Below are positions 37,680 through 46,748 of a stretch of 64,000 nt of DNA, piece by piece. The number at the start of each line of letters is the position of its first letter. Position 1 is the first letter of the stretch. A program made the position numbers and the translations under genes. The DNA is taken from positions 1-64,000 of the forward strand of contig JANLFO010000009.1 of NCBI GenBank assembly GCA_024653205.1. The letters run 5' to 3'. The notes below the pieces were generated by a model, which searched no databases, was not told where the DNA came from, and worked only from the letters and a program-made list of their open reading frames with translations. This DNA comes from Clostridia bacterium (GTDB lineage Bacteria > Bacillota > DSM-521 > Neomoorellales > SLTJ01).

Positions 37680-39194
37680 TTGTTAGGGGATGAATCCTCG
37701 AGGCTAGGGTTTCTAATGGACAAGCTGGGCATTGGTGGTAAGGAATTAGCAAAAGTATTGAATGTTCACCATTCCCTGGTAAGCAAATGGAGAAACGGCG
37801 CCCGGTCACTTCAACCGCACTCGCCCTACCTGACCCAGCTGATCGAGTACTTCCTTACCGTAGACTCGGCGAGAAAGTATGAGAGAATAAGAGAGGTCCT
37901 GGGAAACCACTACCCCGATGCCAACCTAGACTCCAAGGAAACGTTATCTGCGCTCCTGGGCAGGTGGCTGTGCCATAATCCCACCGAGAGCAGTCAGATT
38001 CCCCTGTTGGGGGCCAGACGCAGGCACAGGATCTACCAGGCGCTGTTTGAGGTTTACAAGGGTAACGAGGGGCGAAGAGAAATCGTCTTGCAGTTGCTGG
38101 ACATGGCCCTTTCGCTTCCCAGGGGCCAGGAAATCTATATGTTCAGCGAGGAGGATACCTCCTGGCTGGTTGAGGATCCTGCTTTCCTGGCTACCTGGGA
38201 AGAGAAGTATCTGGAACTTCTCCGGAAGGGCACCCACGTAAGCATTATTCACACTACCTCCCGCGACCCCAAACTGATAGTTCAGACACTCGCCCAATGG
38301 CTTCCCCTGCACGCCACGGGTTGTACCTCGCCTTATTACTATCCCAAGAGTACCGGCAAACCGTTTAGGATATATCTCACCATTGTTAAAGACAAGGCGG
38401 GACTTGCGAGCACAAGTGTAGACGGTCTTTCTAGAGAATTGTACACCCACCTTTATTATGATCCGGTGACGGTGCAAACGCTACAGCGGATGTTTATGTC
38501 CCTGCTTTTCGAGAGTCGGCCCCTGTTCGACAGGGTTGACTCTCGATCGTTTCCCGAAGTGCTTAACTACCTGGTTCGGTTGGAGCAAAAGCCGGGGGAT
38601 AATTACTTCTATAACGTTATGCCCTTCTTCAGCACGATGCCCCGCGATCTTTTCATACGGGTACTGGTAGAAGGTGGTTTAAGCACTTCCCAGGTAGAAA
38701 TGGTGTTACCCTATTACGACAAGTTGAATCATCAGTTTCGGCTCAATATGGCGGGTAAGCGCTACCGCTATATATTAGACCTTCGCCAGCTCGAGCAATC
38801 ACTGCTATACCCTTCCACCACATCCGCGTGTGACCGGTTCCCTCACCTGGCGGGGTTTAGAATCAATACCACTTCCCGGCACCTTCATGAACAAATCACC
38901 TATCTAGTTCGCCTCATGGAGGCGAACCCTAACCTAGAAGTAGCCCTTACCTGCCAACCGCCAATGCCCAGGCTGGGTAGAATAAACCTCTGGCTGAAAG
39001 ACAGTAGTTTCATGGCGCTACCGGGCCCTCGCGCCGACGGGCTGTTCACCATTGACGAACCAATGATCGTACACAGCTTCTGGCAATTCTTTGAGGAGTT
39101 TTGGAACTCGCTTCCTTCAATTCAACGAGATAAGAATTGGATCAAGAAGAGGTTACTCGGGCTTCCGCGCCACTCGGCTGCCATCGGGGGGTAG
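37680..39194 (+). CDS. HTH-domain protein with large unrecognised C-terminal region
   Basis: 504 residues. The N-terminal 60 residues form a helix-turn-helix of XRE type: LGFLMDKLGIGGKELAKVLN, then HHSLVSKWRNGARSL as the recognition helix. The remaining 440 residues are soluble and mixed alpha/beta and contain two stretches that read like an effector-sensing or phospholipase-D-like fold only loosely (TWEEKYLELLRKGTHVSIIH; QITYLVRLMEANPNLEVALT); I do not recognise the family. TTG start five bases after GGGGGGAGG. Lower-GC like the liv genes. Its position between two catabolic modules suggests a regulator of one of them. Confidence 0.7.
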   Translation: MLGDESSRLGFLMDKLGIGGKELAKVLNVHHSLVSKWRNGARSLQPHSPYLTQLIEYFLTVDSARKYERIREVLGNHYPDANLDSKETLSALLGRWLCHNPTESSQIPLLGARRRHRIYQALFEVYKGNEGRREIVLQLLDMALSLPRGQEIYMFSEEDTSWLVEDPAFLATWEEKYLELLRKGTHVSIIHTTSRDPKLIVQTLAQWLPLHATGCTSPYYYPKSTGKPFRIYLTIVKDKAGLASTSVDGLSRELYTHLYYDPVTVQTLQRMFMSLLFESRPLFDRVDSRSFPEVLNYLVRLEQKPGDNYFYNVMPFFSTMPRDLFIRVLVEGGLSTSQVEMVLPYYDKLNHQFRLNMAGKRYRYILDLRQLEQSLLYPSTTSACDRFPHLAGFRINTTSRHLHEQITYLVRLMEANPNLEVALTCQPPMPRLGRINLWLKDSSFMALPGPRADGLFTIDEPMIVHSFWQFFEEFWNSLPSIQRDKNWIKKRLLGLPRHSAAIGG

Positions 39195-39367
39195 AAGGCC
39201 TGGGCCGTTGCTTTTCCGGGCTCCGGCAGCGGTTGCGCCCGACGAACTGTCAGGCCCGCAAAGCTGATGCAGATTTCCTTCGCCTGCGGGCAGTCCGCCG
39301 AACACCACCAACCCAGACCAAGGGTACGCCCAGGTAAGCAGCACCGGACGATTGAACGTTCGGGAGT

Positions 39368-39413
39368 GTTGCGTCTATTTGTCAACGGTAAGGTCGGTGA
39401 CAACTGGCGCAAC
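39368..39413. promoter_or_regulatory. Interrupted dyad, candidate operator
   Basis: GTTGCG (39368-39373) and TTGTCA (39379-39384) on the left match TGACAA (39398-39403) and CGCAAC (39408-39413) on the right. The dyad ends 28 bases before a TATAAT. Confidence 0.55.
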
Positions 39414-39441
39414 CGCCTGGCCCCGCGGTGAGAGCGAGCAT

Positions 39442-39447
39442 TATAAT
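39442..39447 (+). promoter_or_regulatory. -10 element for the UGSC-like gene
   Basis: Perfect TATAAT 80 bases before the start; no consensus -35, as expected for a promoter dependent on an activator bound at the dyad just upstream. Confidence 0.45.
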
Positions 39448-39527
39448 AGTTACGCGGCGGCACGGCCTGTGGCGGCGTACGGGAATGTAGAGACCTAAAA
39501 TCGGCGAAAAGACCAGGAGGGAGAGGT

Positions 39528-41240
39528 ATGACCAGCAAACTAGAACCCGTACTGGACCCGCGGGGGATACAGGAAAGAGCAACGCTTGTACTGGCCCGCC
39601 GGCCCGGCGTAGACGAGCTGAAAAGGGGCAAGATCCTTTTCTACGACAATACCAAGCTGGATTTCTGCAACTACGGCGAAGTATTCGTCCGGATTAAGGA
39701 ACGCTTCCGGGAAATGGGCATCGGCAATTTTGTCGATTACCGGGAGACCGTGCGGGGCAAGGATACCAAGGCACTGGAAGCCTATGCCGCCAAGCTGGCC
39801 GAAGAGAAGCCGACCGCGGCCGTGGTGGCTCTGGGAGACATGGGCACCTCCCCCGCGACCTGCATTGTATCGATAGCACTGGAGAGGCTAGGCATACCTA
39901 CGGTATACATCACCGCCAGCCCGGGGCACGAGTTGGTACAGGGAGTGGCCTATTACCGGGCCGGCAAGCTCTGCCTGTGTAACCTAGACCTATATCAGGC
40001 CAGCACCCGGGAGCAGATCCGCGCCGAGGTCGATGCTCACTGGGACTATATACTGAACAGCCTAACCGCTCCGCCCGAAGTGCTGGAGAAGCTGGCCGCC
40101 ATCCCCTTCCCGGTTGACCGTGTTCCCCCTAGGAGCGACGGCCTGCTGCCGTGGGCGGAGGGCATCGAAATGGCCGAGGAAAGGCTGTATGAGCCCGGCT
40201 GCTATCTCGAGGAATTCATGGAGGTACTGGACCGGGAGCACCTGGGCGACGGCCTGCCCGTGGTTCCCCCCACGCGGGCCCGTTACCAGAAGATGCTGGC
40301 CTACTGTCCCTTTAACCCGGAAACGGTTCTGGCCTACGAGGTGGGTCCCAGCGGCAAGAACATCACCGTAAAAGACGTGCTGGTAGCGGCCGTGATGGCC
40401 GGGTGCAAGCCGGAGTACGTACCCATACTAATCACGGCCTTCCGGGCCCTGGCCAATCCGAAGTACAACTTCCTCCAATCGGTAACCACCTCCCACCCCG
40501 GAGGCAACCTGGTGTTGGTGAGCGGACCCATAGCGCAGGAGATAGGGATATTCGGGGGCCAAGGCTGCCTGGGGCCCGGCTTCCGCGCCAACGCCACCAT
40601 CGGCCGGGCGGTGAACCTGGTACTCATCAACGTGTGCCGGTCGGTGCCCGGTGTTTGCGATCTGGACTGCCTGGCCTCGCAGGCGGAGTTCACCTATTGT
40701 TTTGCGGAAGATCCTTCCCTGACGCCCTGGAAGACCATCAACGAGGAGCGTTTTGATCGGGACACCACCTGCGTTCTGGTGCTGAAGGCAGAGCCCCCGC
40801 ACGATATCATCGACTTTCTCAGTCAGGACGGAAGAGACCTGTTGGACACCATAACCCACTGTTGCACCACCCTGGGATCCAACAATGCCTACCTGCCGGG
40901 AAGCCTCATTGTCGTGCTCACCCCGGATCATGCCCGGATGCTGGCCGACGCGGGGCTGGACAAAGACCAGATCAGACAGCACATCCATCTGCGGGCGGTT
41001 AACGAAGTGCCCATGATAAGGAACCGGGGAATTGTGCCCGTGCGGCCGCCGGGATTCGACCAGCTGCACCCCATGCCGGTTACGCGCTCCCCTCAGGATG
41101 TGGAAATAGTGGTGGCCGGCGGCAAGGGAGGGCATTCGGCGGTCATCCTGCCCTGGGCGCTGCACAGTGAGGCCATAGTGGAGCCGGTCCTCCTGCCGGA
41201 CGGAAAACCGGCGAAGAGCATCGTTGAGTTCAGGCGCTAG
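39528..41240 (+). CDS. UGSC-like domain protein with large conserved C-terminal domain
   Basis: 570 residues. The N-terminal 180 residues follow the UGSC family plan: LARRPGVDELKRGKILFYDN, a Rossmann-like core, and AAVVALGDMGTSPATCIVSIALERLGIPTV. In UGSC proteins this spot reads GD-U/C-GSCT-x-C; here Sec/Cys is Met and only the last Cys remains. The C-terminal 360 residues begin LGDGLPVVPPTRARYQKML, are rich in conserved Gly and Cys (GGQGCLGPGFRANATIGRAV; ITHCCTTLGSNNAYLPGSL) and match no function I know. No signal peptide. ATG after GGAGGGAGAGG. It precedes an AOR-family gene by 108 bases, so a shared pathway is likely. Confidence 0.65.
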   Translation: MTSKLEPVLDPRGIQERATLVLARRPGVDELKRGKILFYDNTKLDFCNYGEVFVRIKERFREMGIGNFVDYRETVRGKDTKALEAYAAKLAEEKPTAAVVALGDMGTSPATCIVSIALERLGIPTVYITASPGHELVQGVAYYRAGKLCLCNLDLYQASTREQIRAEVDAHWDYILNSLTAPPEVLEKLAAIPFPVDRVPPRSDGLLPWAEGIEMAEERLYEPGCYLEEFMEVLDREHLGDGLPVVPPTRARYQKMLAYCPFNPETVLAYEVGPSGKNITVKDVLVAAVMAGCKPEYVPILITAFRALANPKYNFLQSVTTSHPGGNLVLVSGPIAQEIGIFGGQGCLGPGFRANATIGRAVNLVLINVCRSVPGVCDLDCLASQAEFTYCFAEDPSLTPWKTINEERFDRDTTCVLVLKAEPPHDIIDFLSQDGRDLLDTITHCCTTLGSNNAYLPGSLIVVLTPDHARMLADAGLDKDQIRQHIHLRAVNEVPMIRNRGIVPVRPPGFDQLHPMPVTRSPQDVEIVVAGGKGGHSAVILPWALHSEAIVEPVLLPDGKPAKSIVEFRR

Positions 41241-41348
41241 TCGGGACGTTGTGTGTATAGACCTGGCGGGTAGAAGCAGTGATACCTGCAGACAGTGCCC
41301 CGCCTTGACCGTACTTACGGCGGGCGGACCGAGGGAGGTATCCTGGAT

Positions 41349-43262
41349 ATGCCTCAAGGCGGCTACATGGGGAAGATTCTAATCGTAGACTTGGCCCGGC
41401 GGACCTACGAGGAGGTGGACGGTGCCGAGAGCCTCTACCGGGAATACATCGGCGGCTACGGACTGGGAGCGAGGATTCTGTACGAGGTCATGAGGCCCGG
41501 TGTAGATCCGTTGGGCCCGGAGAATGTCATCGGGTTCGTAACCGGAACCTTTGTGGGTACCAAGGTGCACGGCGGCGGGCGGTTTAACGTGGTGGCCAAA
41601 TCCCCTCTGACCGGCGGATGGGCCGATAGCAGCTGCGGCGGGCGCTTCGGCCCGCGGCTAAGACGCGCGGGATACGACGGCATATTTGTACGCGGCTGTT
41701 CGGACAAGCCGGTGTACCTGTGGGTTTCAGAGGGGAGGGTGGAGTTCCGGGACGCCTCCCACCTGTGGGGAAAAGATGCTCTGGAAACAGAAGACATCGT
41801 CCGGAGTGAATGCGGCCGGGAGGTTGGAGTGATAACTATCGGCCTTGCCGGAGAGAACCGTTGTTGGATTGCCGGCCTTATCCACGATCAGGGCCGGGCG
41901 GCGGCCCGGCAGGGTCTGGGGGCGGTAATGGGCGCCAAGCTCCTGAAGGCGGTGGCCGTGGAAGGATCCAAAGAAGTTCCGGTGGCCGATATGGATGCCT
42001 ACGAAAGGGTTCTCAGGGTTATGTCGGAGGACCTTAAGTCCAGGCCGCACATTGTGGACGCACTCCGACAATTCGGGACGCCGGTTGTGTACGTGACCAA
42101 CGTTGCCATGCAGGACGCCCCCATCCAGAACTGGAAAGGAATAAGCTCGGAGGTATATCCGCTGGAGCGGGCGCAAAGGCTGGGCCCGGAGGTATATCTG
42201 GGGCTGGAGAAACGGAAGTACGCCTGTGCGCAGTGCGGCATAGCCTGCGGGGCGCTAATCGAACTGGATGGACCCACCGGCCCTCTGCGAACGCACCGGC
42301 CGGAATATGAAACCATAGCTGCCTTCGGAAGCATGTGCCTGGTGGACGATGTGGCCACGGTGATAAGGGCTAACCACCTCTGCAACCGCTACGGCCTGGA
42401 CACCATTTCCGCCGGTGCCACCATTGCCTTTGCCATGGAATGCTATGAAAGGGGCCTCATCACGGATAAGGAGACCGACGGTCTCTCGCTGAAGTGGGGC
42501 AACAAGGACGCGATTCTGCCGCTAATTGAAATGATGGCCCGGCGGGAGGGTATCGGCGCGGTCCTGGCAGACGGGGTGCGGCTGGCCAGTCAGCGTATAG
42601 GCGGGGGCAGTGAGGAGTTCGCCATCCACGTAGGGGGACAGGAGCTTGCCTGTCACGACCCCCGGTGCTGGCCGGGGTTTGGGTACGGGTACGCGCTGGA
42701 TCCCACACCCGGACGTCACACTCAGGGAGGGGTGGGATTCATCGAACACGGGTGGACGGACAAGACCCTGGAGAAACATGGTTATAACCTGAGCCATCTC
42801 GCCCAGGAAAGATACAGTTACCACTCCAAGGGTAAGGTCCTGGCGCTCCTTAATCACTGGTTTCAGTTCTTCAATTCGACCGGAATGTGCCTGTTCAACG
42901 TATACGGGTACCAAGAGTATCCCATTCTCGAAGCCTTCAGGGCCGTCACCGGATGGACGACCTTTGACCTGAACGAGGCGCTGACCGCAGGAGCGCGCAT
43001 CAATACCCTGCGCCACTGCTTCAACCTGCGGGAAGGCGTACAGCCCCAGCGATGGACGCTTCCGGAAAGAGTGAGAGGGAACCCACCGCTGGCAGGGGGT
43101 CCCACCGCAGGGGTAACGATCGACCTTGAAGCAGTAAAGGCAGATTACTACCGCGAACTCGACTGGGACGCGGTTACCGGCGAGCCTTCGCCCCGGGAAC
43201 TTCGTCGGCTGAATCTAGCCGAATTGGTGGGCCGCGGGGCAGCGCGACCAAAGGAGTCCTGA
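41349..43262 (+). CDS. Aldehyde ferredoxin oxidoreductase family protein (first copy)
   Basis: 637 residues. N-terminal AOR domain: KILIVDLARRTYEEVD, YIGGYGLGARILYE, then GRFNVVAKSPLTGGWADSSCGGRFGPRLRRAGYDGI, the pterin-binding pattern. The 4Fe-4S ligands are CAQCGIAC plus a later Cys, probably NSTGMC. Members use a tungsten or molybdenum bis-pterin cofactor and ferredoxin, oxidising aldehydes or reducing acids; some are specialised for other substrates. ATG 41349 is chosen for its N-terminal match and the GAGGGAGG upstream. A MoaD-like protein gene follows, which fits pterin cofactor supply. Confidence 0.88.
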   Translation: MPQGGYMGKILIVDLARRTYEEVDGAESLYREYIGGYGLGARILYEVMRPGVDPLGPENVIGFVTGTFVGTKVHGGGRFNVVAKSPLTGGWADSSCGGRFGPRLRRAGYDGIFVRGCSDKPVYLWVSEGRVEFRDASHLWGKDALETEDIVRSECGREVGVITIGLAGENRCWIAGLIHDQGRAAARQGLGAVMGAKLLKAVAVEGSKEVPVADMDAYERVLRVMSEDLKSRPHIVDALRQFGTPVVYVTNVAMQDAPIQNWKGISSEVYPLERAQRLGPEVYLGLEKRKYACAQCGIACGALIELDGPTGPLRTHRPEYETIAAFGSMCLVDDVATVIRANHLCNRYGLDTISAGATIAFAMECYERGLITDKETDGLSLKWGNKDAILPLIEMMARREGIGAVLADGVRLASQRIGGGSEEFAIHVGGQELACHDPRCWPGFGYGYALDPTPGRHTQGGVGFIEHGWTDKTLEKHGYNLSHLAQERYSYHSKGKVLALLNHWFQFFNSTGMCLFNVYGYQEYPILEAFRAVTGWTTFDLNEALTAGARINTLRHCFNLREGVQPQRWTLPERVRGNPPLAGGPTAGVTIDLEAVKADYYRELDWDAVTGEPSPRELRRLNLAELVGRGAARPKES

Positions 43263-43382
43263 TCCGCGGCCTTCCGGCGGTTTCTGCATTCCCTGCAGTT
43301 GTTGGGGCAGGTGGCCTCTCCGGGCGGCCCGGGGGCCCAGGGGAGGGAGAAACCGTATCGGCGGCGGCAGGGGGGACGGCGG

Positions 43383-43658
43383 TTGGCTTTTGACTTTTAT
43401 CAAATAGGGGCGCTCAGGGATTTCCCGAGTCGGGTACGGGTAGAACAGGAGAACATTACCATCCGGGATTGCCTCAAGTACCTGGGAGAGCGCTACCACC
43501 GAGACCTGGAAGCGGAACTGCTGGACGAGCAGGGGCAGTTACAGGCCGGGTATCTGCTGCTACTCGACGGCCGCAGCATCGGTTCGGAGAAGGGGCTGGA
43601 GGCCGTGATACCCGACAACGGCGTGCTGCTCCTAACCGTTCTTATCGCCGGCGGATAG
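43383..43658 (+). CDS. MoaD/ThiS-family sulfur-carrier protein
   Basis: 91 residues with a beta-grasp fold: VRVEQENITIRDCLKYLGER near the start, LLLLDGRSIGSEKGLEAVIP, and the obligatory C-terminal Gly-Gly (LLLTVLIAGG). Such proteins donate sulfur for the metal-binding dithiolene of molybdopterin/tungstopterin; copies beside AOR genes are common. TTG at 43383 is chosen because GGGGGGA lies five bases before it; the frame is open upstream but without family similarity. Confidence 0.8.
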   Translation: MAFDFYQIGALRDFPSRVRVEQENITIRDCLKYLGERYHRDLEAELLDEQGQLQAGYLLLLDGRSIGSEKGLEAVIPDNGVLLLTVLIAGG

Positions 43659-43861
43659 GAGGAGTGACCCGGGCGCGGCGGCGGGCCAGGAGGCGAACCC
43701 CGGTTGAACCTAGCGGAGCGGAGAGGCGACGGGGTGGAGGCTGCCGCCTAGGGCTTCTGCCGAGAATATACGGGGCGGCGCCGGTGTACCTGGCGGCTCC
43801 CGCCGTGCGGCCCGGCTTCCGGCGGCGTTTGCGTGCGGTCTAACGAGAATAGGGACTCTGT

Positions 43862-43882
43862 AGCGCCGGCTAGTCCGGCGCT
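43862..43882. terminator. Hairpin, possible terminator
   Basis: Perfect 8-bp stem AGCGCCGG/CCGGCGCT with a 5-base loop; no T-run. Confidence 0.4.
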
Positions 43883-44108
43883 CTGCGTCTTCGTGCCGGT
43901 GTTGCGCCCGAAGGCACCCGGTTCGCCACCGTGGCAGGACCTTTCCAGGGGCTGGAGGGACGCGCTACCACCGGCGGCAAGCGTGAGGCCGCAGAACCCC
44001 GTCTTTCACCGCTCTGCGCGATTTGACCCGGCGGCCTCTCGACCGGCATGGGCCGGCGGAGCGGCTGCCCCTTCTCGTGCTGGGGCGGATGCTAACCCGG
44101 CGCGGGTG

Positions 44109-44125
44109 CTCCCCTAAAGGGGGAG
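44109..44125. promoter_or_regulatory. Small hairpin in the leader of the second AOR operon
   Basis: CTCCCC (44109-44114) can pair with GGGGAG (44120-44125), about 90 bases before the AOR start. Role unknown. Confidence 0.35.
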
Positions 44126-44211
44126 ACAATTCTCACTCCTTTTAGGGATTTACCTGAGGCCAGAATTTATTTATCATGGATAGGAACATACGGAGGTAGG
44201 CGAGGAGAGCC

Positions 44212-46158
44212 ATGAGGTACGCCGAGGCCGGATGTAACCTGGAAATCGATCTTTCCCGGGGCACGGTGACGAAAGTTGAAACCGATCCGAGACTGACCGA
44301 ACTCTACCTCGGAGGTTTGGGTACCAACGCCAAACTGTTGTGGGATCGGGTTCCCCCCGAAGTGGACCCCTTTTCCCCCGATAACCTGCTCATATTCAGT
44401 GCCGGCCTGTTGGGCGGCACCCCCGCGCCGGGTGCCAACCGCACCATTGTGTCGTCTTATTCCCCTCAGACCCTTCTGATGGGCTTTTCCATGATGGGAG
44501 GGTTCTGGGCGCCGGAACTGAAGCTGGCGGGCTACGATAAGGTGGTTCTCAAGGGCAGGTCGCCGGAGCCGGTGTACATCTGGATACACGACGATCAGGT
44601 GGAGATACGCGACGCCCGGCACCTGCGGGGGAAAGGCGCCTACGAAACCACCCGGCTCATCCGCGAAGAGCTTAACGAGCCCCGGGCCCAGGTGCTGGCC
44701 ATTGGCCTGGCGGGGGAGAACCGGGTGTATTACGCCTCCATCGAGCACATGCGCTCCAGCGCCAGCCGGCTGGGCCTGGGTGCCGTAATGGGGGATAAGA
44801 AAGTAAAGGCCATAGCCGTCCGGGGCAGTAAGGATCTGGCCGTAGCCCGTCCGGCCGAGTTCTCCGAGCTGTGCGAGGAGGTTCTCCGCTATATCGAGTT
44901 TCGCAAGGCCAATCCCATCAAAGGGGTGCCCCCCATCCTGGCCGGTCTGGGTTCGCCGCAGGAAATGGCCCTGCACGACGAGCAATGGCACGTGGACAGC
45001 TTTGCCTGGGGACACGCCCGCCACCGCCGGAAGGGCTTTTGGACCGAAGAGATCGCCAGGCAGTGGAGCGAAACCCAGTCGAAGGCCATAGAGCGCCTCA
45101 TAAGCTGCTACAACTGCCCGATGCGGTGCGGGGGGATAATCCGCCACCCGATGATACAGCGGTACATGATGAAGTGCTACTCCAAGCTGACCTACGTCAT
45201 GGCCGCCATGGCCGACGACCTGGCCTTCGGCTTTGAAATCGCCGGCCTGGCGCAGGAATACGGCGTGGACGGGTTCACCACCCCGCAGGTTCTGGCCTTT
45301 GCCGTAGAGCTGTACGAGGCCGGTATTCTGACCGATCAGGATATGCCCGGCTTCCCCAAGGATAACCGGGACAGGTTCTTCTGGCTCCTGGAGAGGATCG
45401 TCAGGCGCGAGGGCATAGGAGACGTTCTGGCCAACGGGGTCTACTGGGCGGCACGCCAGATCGGTCGCGGAGCGGAGGCCTTTGACCACAACACCATCAA
45501 GAAGCACGAGCAGGTCCCCATCAAGCTGGGGGTACTGAATCCCATTTACTACCTCCTGTGGTCTACCGGAGAGAAGGCCAATATCACTCAGATCGAGGGG
45601 CAGGTGCCGCAGGCTCCCTTCCCCACGCGGGAGGAAAGAGAGGAGTTTGTCAGGGACTGGATCCAGGTTCCTCATGAGAGGTTCAAGGAGTTTATTCTCA
45701 ACTGGGAACCCGGTACCTTCCCCTACTACCCCACCGTCGACATGGTCTGCGAACTGGTGGATTGGCAGGAAACCATGCACTACATCGACGACTGCACGGG
45801 CGTATGCGCCGGGCTTTCCTCTTTCCCCATCAAGCCGCCCTACCACATCCACAACTTCCCCCGGATTATCTCTGCCGCCACCGGGCTGGAGCTGGACGAG
45901 GACGGGCTCTGGGAAACCATACGGCGCAACCGCAACCTGGTTAGGGGCGTCAACGTGCGCCGGGGTCTGAGGAGAAAGGACGAGCGTCCGCCCGAGGATC
46001 ACTGGAAGAAGCGATTTCCGGAGTACGAGGCCAAGCTCCTGGACGAGTACTACCGGTTCAAGGGCTGGAATCCGGAGGGCATCCCCACCAGAGAAACCTT
46101 AAGCCGGCTCGGTTTGGACTACGTGGCCGAGGACTTGGAGCGGAGAGGGATCCTGTAA
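44212..46158 (+). CDS. Aldehyde ferredoxin oxidoreductase family protein, BamB-like (second copy)
   Basis: 648 residues. AOR N-domain CNLEIDLSRGTVTKVETDPR, YLGGLGTNAKLLWDRVPPEV and the pterin region SYSPQTLLMGFSMMGGFWAPELKLAGYDKV. The 4Fe-4S ligands are SCYNCPMRC and a later Cys in DDCTGVCAG. Gene order with the following polyferredoxin, HdrA-like and MvhD-like genes resembles class II benzoyl-CoA reductase (BamB, BamC, BamE, BamF), where the AOR-type subunit carries tungsten and reduces an aromatic thioester. A simple aldehyde or acid substrate is equally possible. The ATG follows ACGGAGGTAGGCGAGGAG; the stop overlaps the next start (TAATG). Confidence 0.88.
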   Translation: MRYAEAGCNLEIDLSRGTVTKVETDPRLTELYLGGLGTNAKLLWDRVPPEVDPFSPDNLLIFSAGLLGGTPAPGANRTIVSSYSPQTLLMGFSMMGGFWAPELKLAGYDKVVLKGRSPEPVYIWIHDDQVEIRDARHLRGKGAYETTRLIREELNEPRAQVLAIGLAGENRVYYASIEHMRSSASRLGLGAVMGDKKVKAIAVRGSKDLAVARPAEFSELCEEVLRYIEFRKANPIKGVPPILAGLGSPQEMALHDEQWHVDSFAWGHARHRRKGFWTEEIARQWSETQSKAIERLISCYNCPMRCGGIIRHPMIQRYMMKCYSKLTYVMAAMADDLAFGFEIAGLAQEYGVDGFTTPQVLAFAVELYEAGILTDQDMPGFPKDNRDRFFWLLERIVRREGIGDVLANGVYWAARQIGRGAEAFDHNTIKKHEQVPIKLGVLNPIYYLLWSTGEKANITQIEGQVPQAPFPTREEREEFVRDWIQVPHERFKEFILNWEPGTFPYYPTVDMVCELVDWQETMHYIDDCTGVCAGLSSFPIKPPYHIHNFPRIISAATGLELDEDGLWETIRRNRNLVRGVNVRRGLRRKDERPPEDHWKKRFPEYEAKLLDEYYRFKGWNPEGIPTRETLSRLGLDYVAEDLERRGIL

Positions 46159-46709
46159 TGGCCAAAAGAAAGGTAAGGGTGATCAAGGTCAACCTGGACG
46201 AATGTAACGGCTGCCGGGCCTGCGAGGTGGTGTGCTCGGCCTTTCACGCCAACCCCAAGTTCAGCACCACCAATCCCGGCCGCTCCCGCATTAGGGTGCA
46301 TTTCGACCCCTTCCGGAACGTCTTCGTGCCGGTTTTGGCCAGCGCTTACACCGCCTTTGAGTGCCCGGGCCGGAACCGGTATTCGGCCAACGGGACCGAA
46401 TACGACGAGTGCGCCTTCTGCGGCGTATCCTGCCCGTCCAGGGACCTCTTCAAGGAGCCGGACTCGGGACTGCCCTTGAAGTGCGACATGTGCGAGCAGG
46501 ACCCTCCCCTGGAGGAGCCCATGTGCGTGAAGTGGTGCCTGGTTCACGCCCTGACCTATGAGGAAAGGGAGGAGGAAGTAGAAGAGGCCGCCTTGGATGA
46601 ACTGGAAACGGGAATGGAATCCCTGGTGGACCGGTTTGGGCCGGAGAAGGTAATGGACAGCCTGGCGCGGATACTGAGCGGCAAGGGCTACCTCAAGGTT
46701 GAGGGTTGA
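46158..46709 (+). CDS. Polyferredoxin (4Fe-4S) electron-transfer subunit, BamC-like
   Basis: 183 residues of the DMSO-reductase-B/HycB ferredoxin type. Cysteine motifs in order: CNGCRACEVVC (about 16-26), CAFCGVSCP (about 91-99), CDMCEQ...CVKWCLVHAL (about 111-130). Enough Cys for three or four clusters. It should carry electrons between the AOR subunit and the HdrA-like protein. ATG overlaps the AOR stop (TAATG), so the two are translationally coupled. The C-terminal 50 residues are acidic and helical. Confidence 0.88.
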   Translation: MAKRKVRVIKVNLDECNGCRACEVVCSAFHANPKFSTTNPGRSRIRVHFDPFRNVFVPVLASAYTAFECPGRNRYSANGTEYDECAFCGVSCPSRDLFKEPDSGLPLKCDMCEQDPPLEEPMCVKWCLVHALTYEEREEEVEEAALDELETGMESLVDRFGPEKVMDSLARILSGKGYLKVEG

Positions 46710-46748
46710 TCAGGGCCTCCGCCTTGAGGTGGAGGGGGTGAGAGAGGG

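Larger units (their letters stand above)
39195..39527. other. Regulatory gap before the UGSC-like gene
   Basis: 333 bases without a gene. Contains a 46-base interrupted inverted repeat (39368-39413) and a TATAAT at 39442-39447; the rest shows nothing recognisable. Confidence 0.55.
43659..44211. other. Gap with hairpins before the second AOR gene
   Basis: About 550 bases without a convincing gene. It holds a perfect hairpin AGCGCCGG-CTAGT-CCGGCGCT (43862-43882) and a second, CTCCCC/GGGGAG, at 44109-44125. The last 50 bases turn AT-rich and probably contain the promoter of the AOR-Hdr operon, which I could not define. Confidence 0.5.
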
